This document shows, one piece after another, positions 61,853 to 64,000 of a DNA stretch of 64,000 nt. Location: NCBI RefSeq assembly GCF_902150065.1, contig NC_043994.1:19710913-19774912 (forward strand). The letters are read 5' to 3'. Each line of letters starts with the position of its first letter. The first letter of the stretch is position 1. The position numbers and the translations under genes are program-made. The notes beneath the pieces were generated by a model. That model was not told where the DNA came from, did no database searches, and saw only the letters and a list, made by a program, of their open reading frames with translations. This DNA comes from Myripristis murdjan (taxonomy: Eukaryota; Chordata; Actinopteri; Holocentriformes; Holocentridae).

Positions 61853-64000
61853 TCAGTGAACTTCCTCCTCTGTGATTGGTCTCCTCTGCAGCCTGAGGCT
61901 CAAGTCCAGCTGTCTGAGCTGCTCCAGAAATCCACAGTTGGGTCCGATGTCTCGGTTCAGACGCACAGCCATGATGGCTTCGACAAGCGAGAGGTCCTGG
62001 CAGATCATCAAATAGGCCAAGACTATCGCCCCAGAGCGGCTGAGACCCATGGCACAGTGGACCAATACGTTCCCTGGAGGGCACATCAGTGTGTTTTCTG
62101 AAAATTTCAGCTCTCTGTACAGTTAGGTAGTAAAGTGCATTGCACATCAATCCCATCAGACAAGCCATACCAAAGCTATTACATCAAGAATCAACATGAC
62201 TGGGTAAGGAGGTCCTTCCTGGTGTCTACACTGCAAAAAAAAAAAAAAAAAAAATCTCCATTGTAACAAATCATTTAGTTTCATAGTCATTATTAAATCA
62301 TATTTTCCTTAAAACAAGTGAAAAAAATCTTCCAGTGAGATAAGATCATGCAGCTTCACTTTTTTTTAATGAATTTCTCTAGGAACAAGTATAAATACAC
62401 TGAAACAAGGCAGGATAAGGCAGATTAGCCCACTAGTATCACAAAAATAACACTTGATTCAAGAAAACTCAGGAAACAAGTTGACTAACACTGGAAAAGA
62501 GTGGGATTATATCATCCCATTGGCAGATTTTATTTTCACTTGTTTAAAAAAAAAAGATTTCAACACTGAACATGAGACTAAATGACTCAATAGGAGATTT
62601 TTTGCAGTGCATTCAACCCCATCCTTTAATACAAATAGAACAAAAGCCACAGCCTCAACAGCACAAACAAATATCTGTCATCCTAAAGCTTAAAGGCTGT
62701 TGTTTTAAGCTTGGTTTGGACAGCCGTCCTCAACATAGTGAGTCAGATAAAATGAATGCTCCCACCACAGCTGCAGACATATTTATCTATTCATCCACTC
62801 CCATCCCATTAATAACTCCTTATTCTCATGTAAAAGTTCAAAAGCCTTCCCAGTGCTTCTCAAAAAGAAATGCCTCCTTTTTTACTGAAGTTACACATGG
62901 TGACAACCATTTGAACCACAGAGACACATGAGGAACGTTTTCATTTCTCCAGTATAAAGAAACTCATTGCCTTTCCTTTGTTGGTAACATTTAATAACAA
63001 AGGCATTTTCCCTGCACTGACTGGAAAAATGAATCATCTCCCAACAACAGTAACCCGGGGTTTACTAGAATCTCCACCATGTAATTTTTTCCAAATCCCC
63101 ACCACCGCTCAAGATATTTCCACAATCAGAGCATGTAACAATCTCCCTGCTTCAGCCTTGCATCTGGGACTGTACTTCAAATAATTACTGTGTTTTGTAT
63201 ATTGGAAACTCAGTGTTTATGGTTAAACTGTGAGAGTTTTTGTTGACTTTTATGAGGCAAATCCTGAGCTCTCTCACATGTAAGCCTCCATTCAAAATCA
63301 GTGCAATCTTGCTGTGTTTCCTATTTAATCCTTGTTTGCTAATGCTTACAAGGAAGTAAGATATGATGCAATACGATACAAAATATATGTGATTTCAACA
63401 TTTACAACATTATCACAGAAGTCTGGTTTCTTACCCATTCAAATTCTGACATCTCAGATATTTGATACATGTTTATTTATTCATTTATTTATTTTCCATG
63501 CCTTACCTCCCTCCAAAAACATGAGATTGCAGACATGATTGTGTGAATTTAAGTCCCCTCAAATAGATGTGTGTGCCCTTGTCTACAATTTGAATGAGCT
63601 TGTACTGACATGTGGGAGAGTTAGACTATTTGCACACTAACCCTTTTGCTTCAGAGCACTGTCTATGAACTGTGCAGAGGGGTGGAAGTAGGGCTGCAGG
63701 TCAAACTCAGGATGGTCCGCGGCCTCCACGCCGTGATACTCCACCTCCATGTCGCTGTAGAACTGCTGCCCTGTGTTGATCCGGTGACGTCCCGCTGCAG
63801 CATTCACTATGTGAGTGACTCCCAAGGATGAGAGTGTGGCTTTGTCCCGCGCCACAGACCTGCATGGACACACAACGTAACAAACTGACCCATCATAATA
63901 TCATAATAGTGATTAATAATTTAATTCCATTTGTTGTGATTTTTCTACTCACTCGTCCCCAATGTACAGGTTGGGCCAGACTTGATCGACAGGCCCCACT
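61853..64000 (-). CDS. dusp13: Dual specificity phosphatase 13-like, last three exons (5' end beyond window)
   Basis: A second small dual-specificity phosphatase, in tandem with and paralogous to dusp29. Minus-strand exons: 64000-63953 (partial, [16 protein letters not shown]), 63859-63642 ([20 protein letters not shown] through DSALKQKG) and 62073-61853 ([20 protein letters not shown] through TEEEVH, stop). Intron phases are the same as in dusp29. The P-loop HCAMGLSRS is intact. The residue after it is Gly where most relatives have Ala (SRSA). The general acid is probably the Asp of [13 protein letters not shown]. It matches mammalian DUSP13 (muscle MDSP or testis TMDP form) by position after DUSP29 and by NAAAG. 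The start codon and promoter are outside the window. Confidence 0.88.
62228..62609. mobile_element. MITE copy B, ACACTGCAAAAA family, complete
   Basis: A 382-bp element bounded by ACACTGCAAAAA and tttttgcagtg, with both ends present, in the last dusp13 intron. It is in the opposite orientation to copy A. It shares aaacaaggcaggataaggca, cactagtatcacaaaaataa and cattggcagattttatttt with copy C and, inverted, with A and D. Confidence 0.8.
62610..63641 (-). other. dusp13: dusp13 last intron, remainder
   Basis: About 1 kb of AT-rich intron without recognisable exon or repeat apart from short tttattt runs near 63470. Confidence 0.5.

Overview
The window is genomic DNA from a ray-finned (probably teleost) fish. 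The evidence is multi-exon vertebrate genes with GT-AG introns, many (CA/TG)n microsatellites, Tc1 transposons of fish type, and several MITE families. Gene order and strand match the human 10q22 block PLAU(+) - VCL(+) - AP3M1(-) - ADK(+) - DUSP29(-) - DUSP13(-). One human neighbour, KAT6B, normally between ADK and DUSP29, is absent. Exons were placed by translating them, comparing with remembered human proteins, and checking splice phase at every junction.

Layout. 347-541: last exon of a urokinase-type serine protease (plau). 0.8-8.2 kb: intergenic DNA with a rearranged Tc1 (2618-3430), a Tc1 with an open transposase frame (4677-5913) and a perfect CArG box (6855-6864). 8.2-41.5 kb: vinculin (vcl), 22 coding exons. 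Without exon 19 it encodes 1066 aa, the human vinculin length; with exon 19, a metavinculin exon, 1125 aa. Introns hold an inverted Tc1 pair, a nested MITE, other repeats and long microsatellites, some directly at splice sites. 42.9-48.1 kb (minus): ap3m1, 8 coding exons, 418 aa. 48.4-59.3 kb (plus): adk, with two alternative first exons giving a 371-aa long form and a 345-aa short form; it is head-to-head with ap3m1. 59.5-61.3 kb (minus): dusp29 (209 aa). 61.85-64 kb (minus): dusp13-like, cut by the window end.

The genes do not form a pathway. They are a conserved linkage group: an extracellular protease, a cell-adhesion scaffold, an endosomal coat subunit, a purine kinase and two small muscle- or testis-type dual-specificity phosphatases. 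The main points are the complete metavinculin exon with a pyrimidine-rich upstream intron, loss of the human Tyr822 equivalent in vinculin, splice sites embedded in GT microsatellites, a possible 3-nt microexon or recursive splice site in vcl intron 6, the alternative adk first exons, and a five-copy MITE family with one nested insertion. I see no CRISPR array, operon, RNA gene or retroviral copy.
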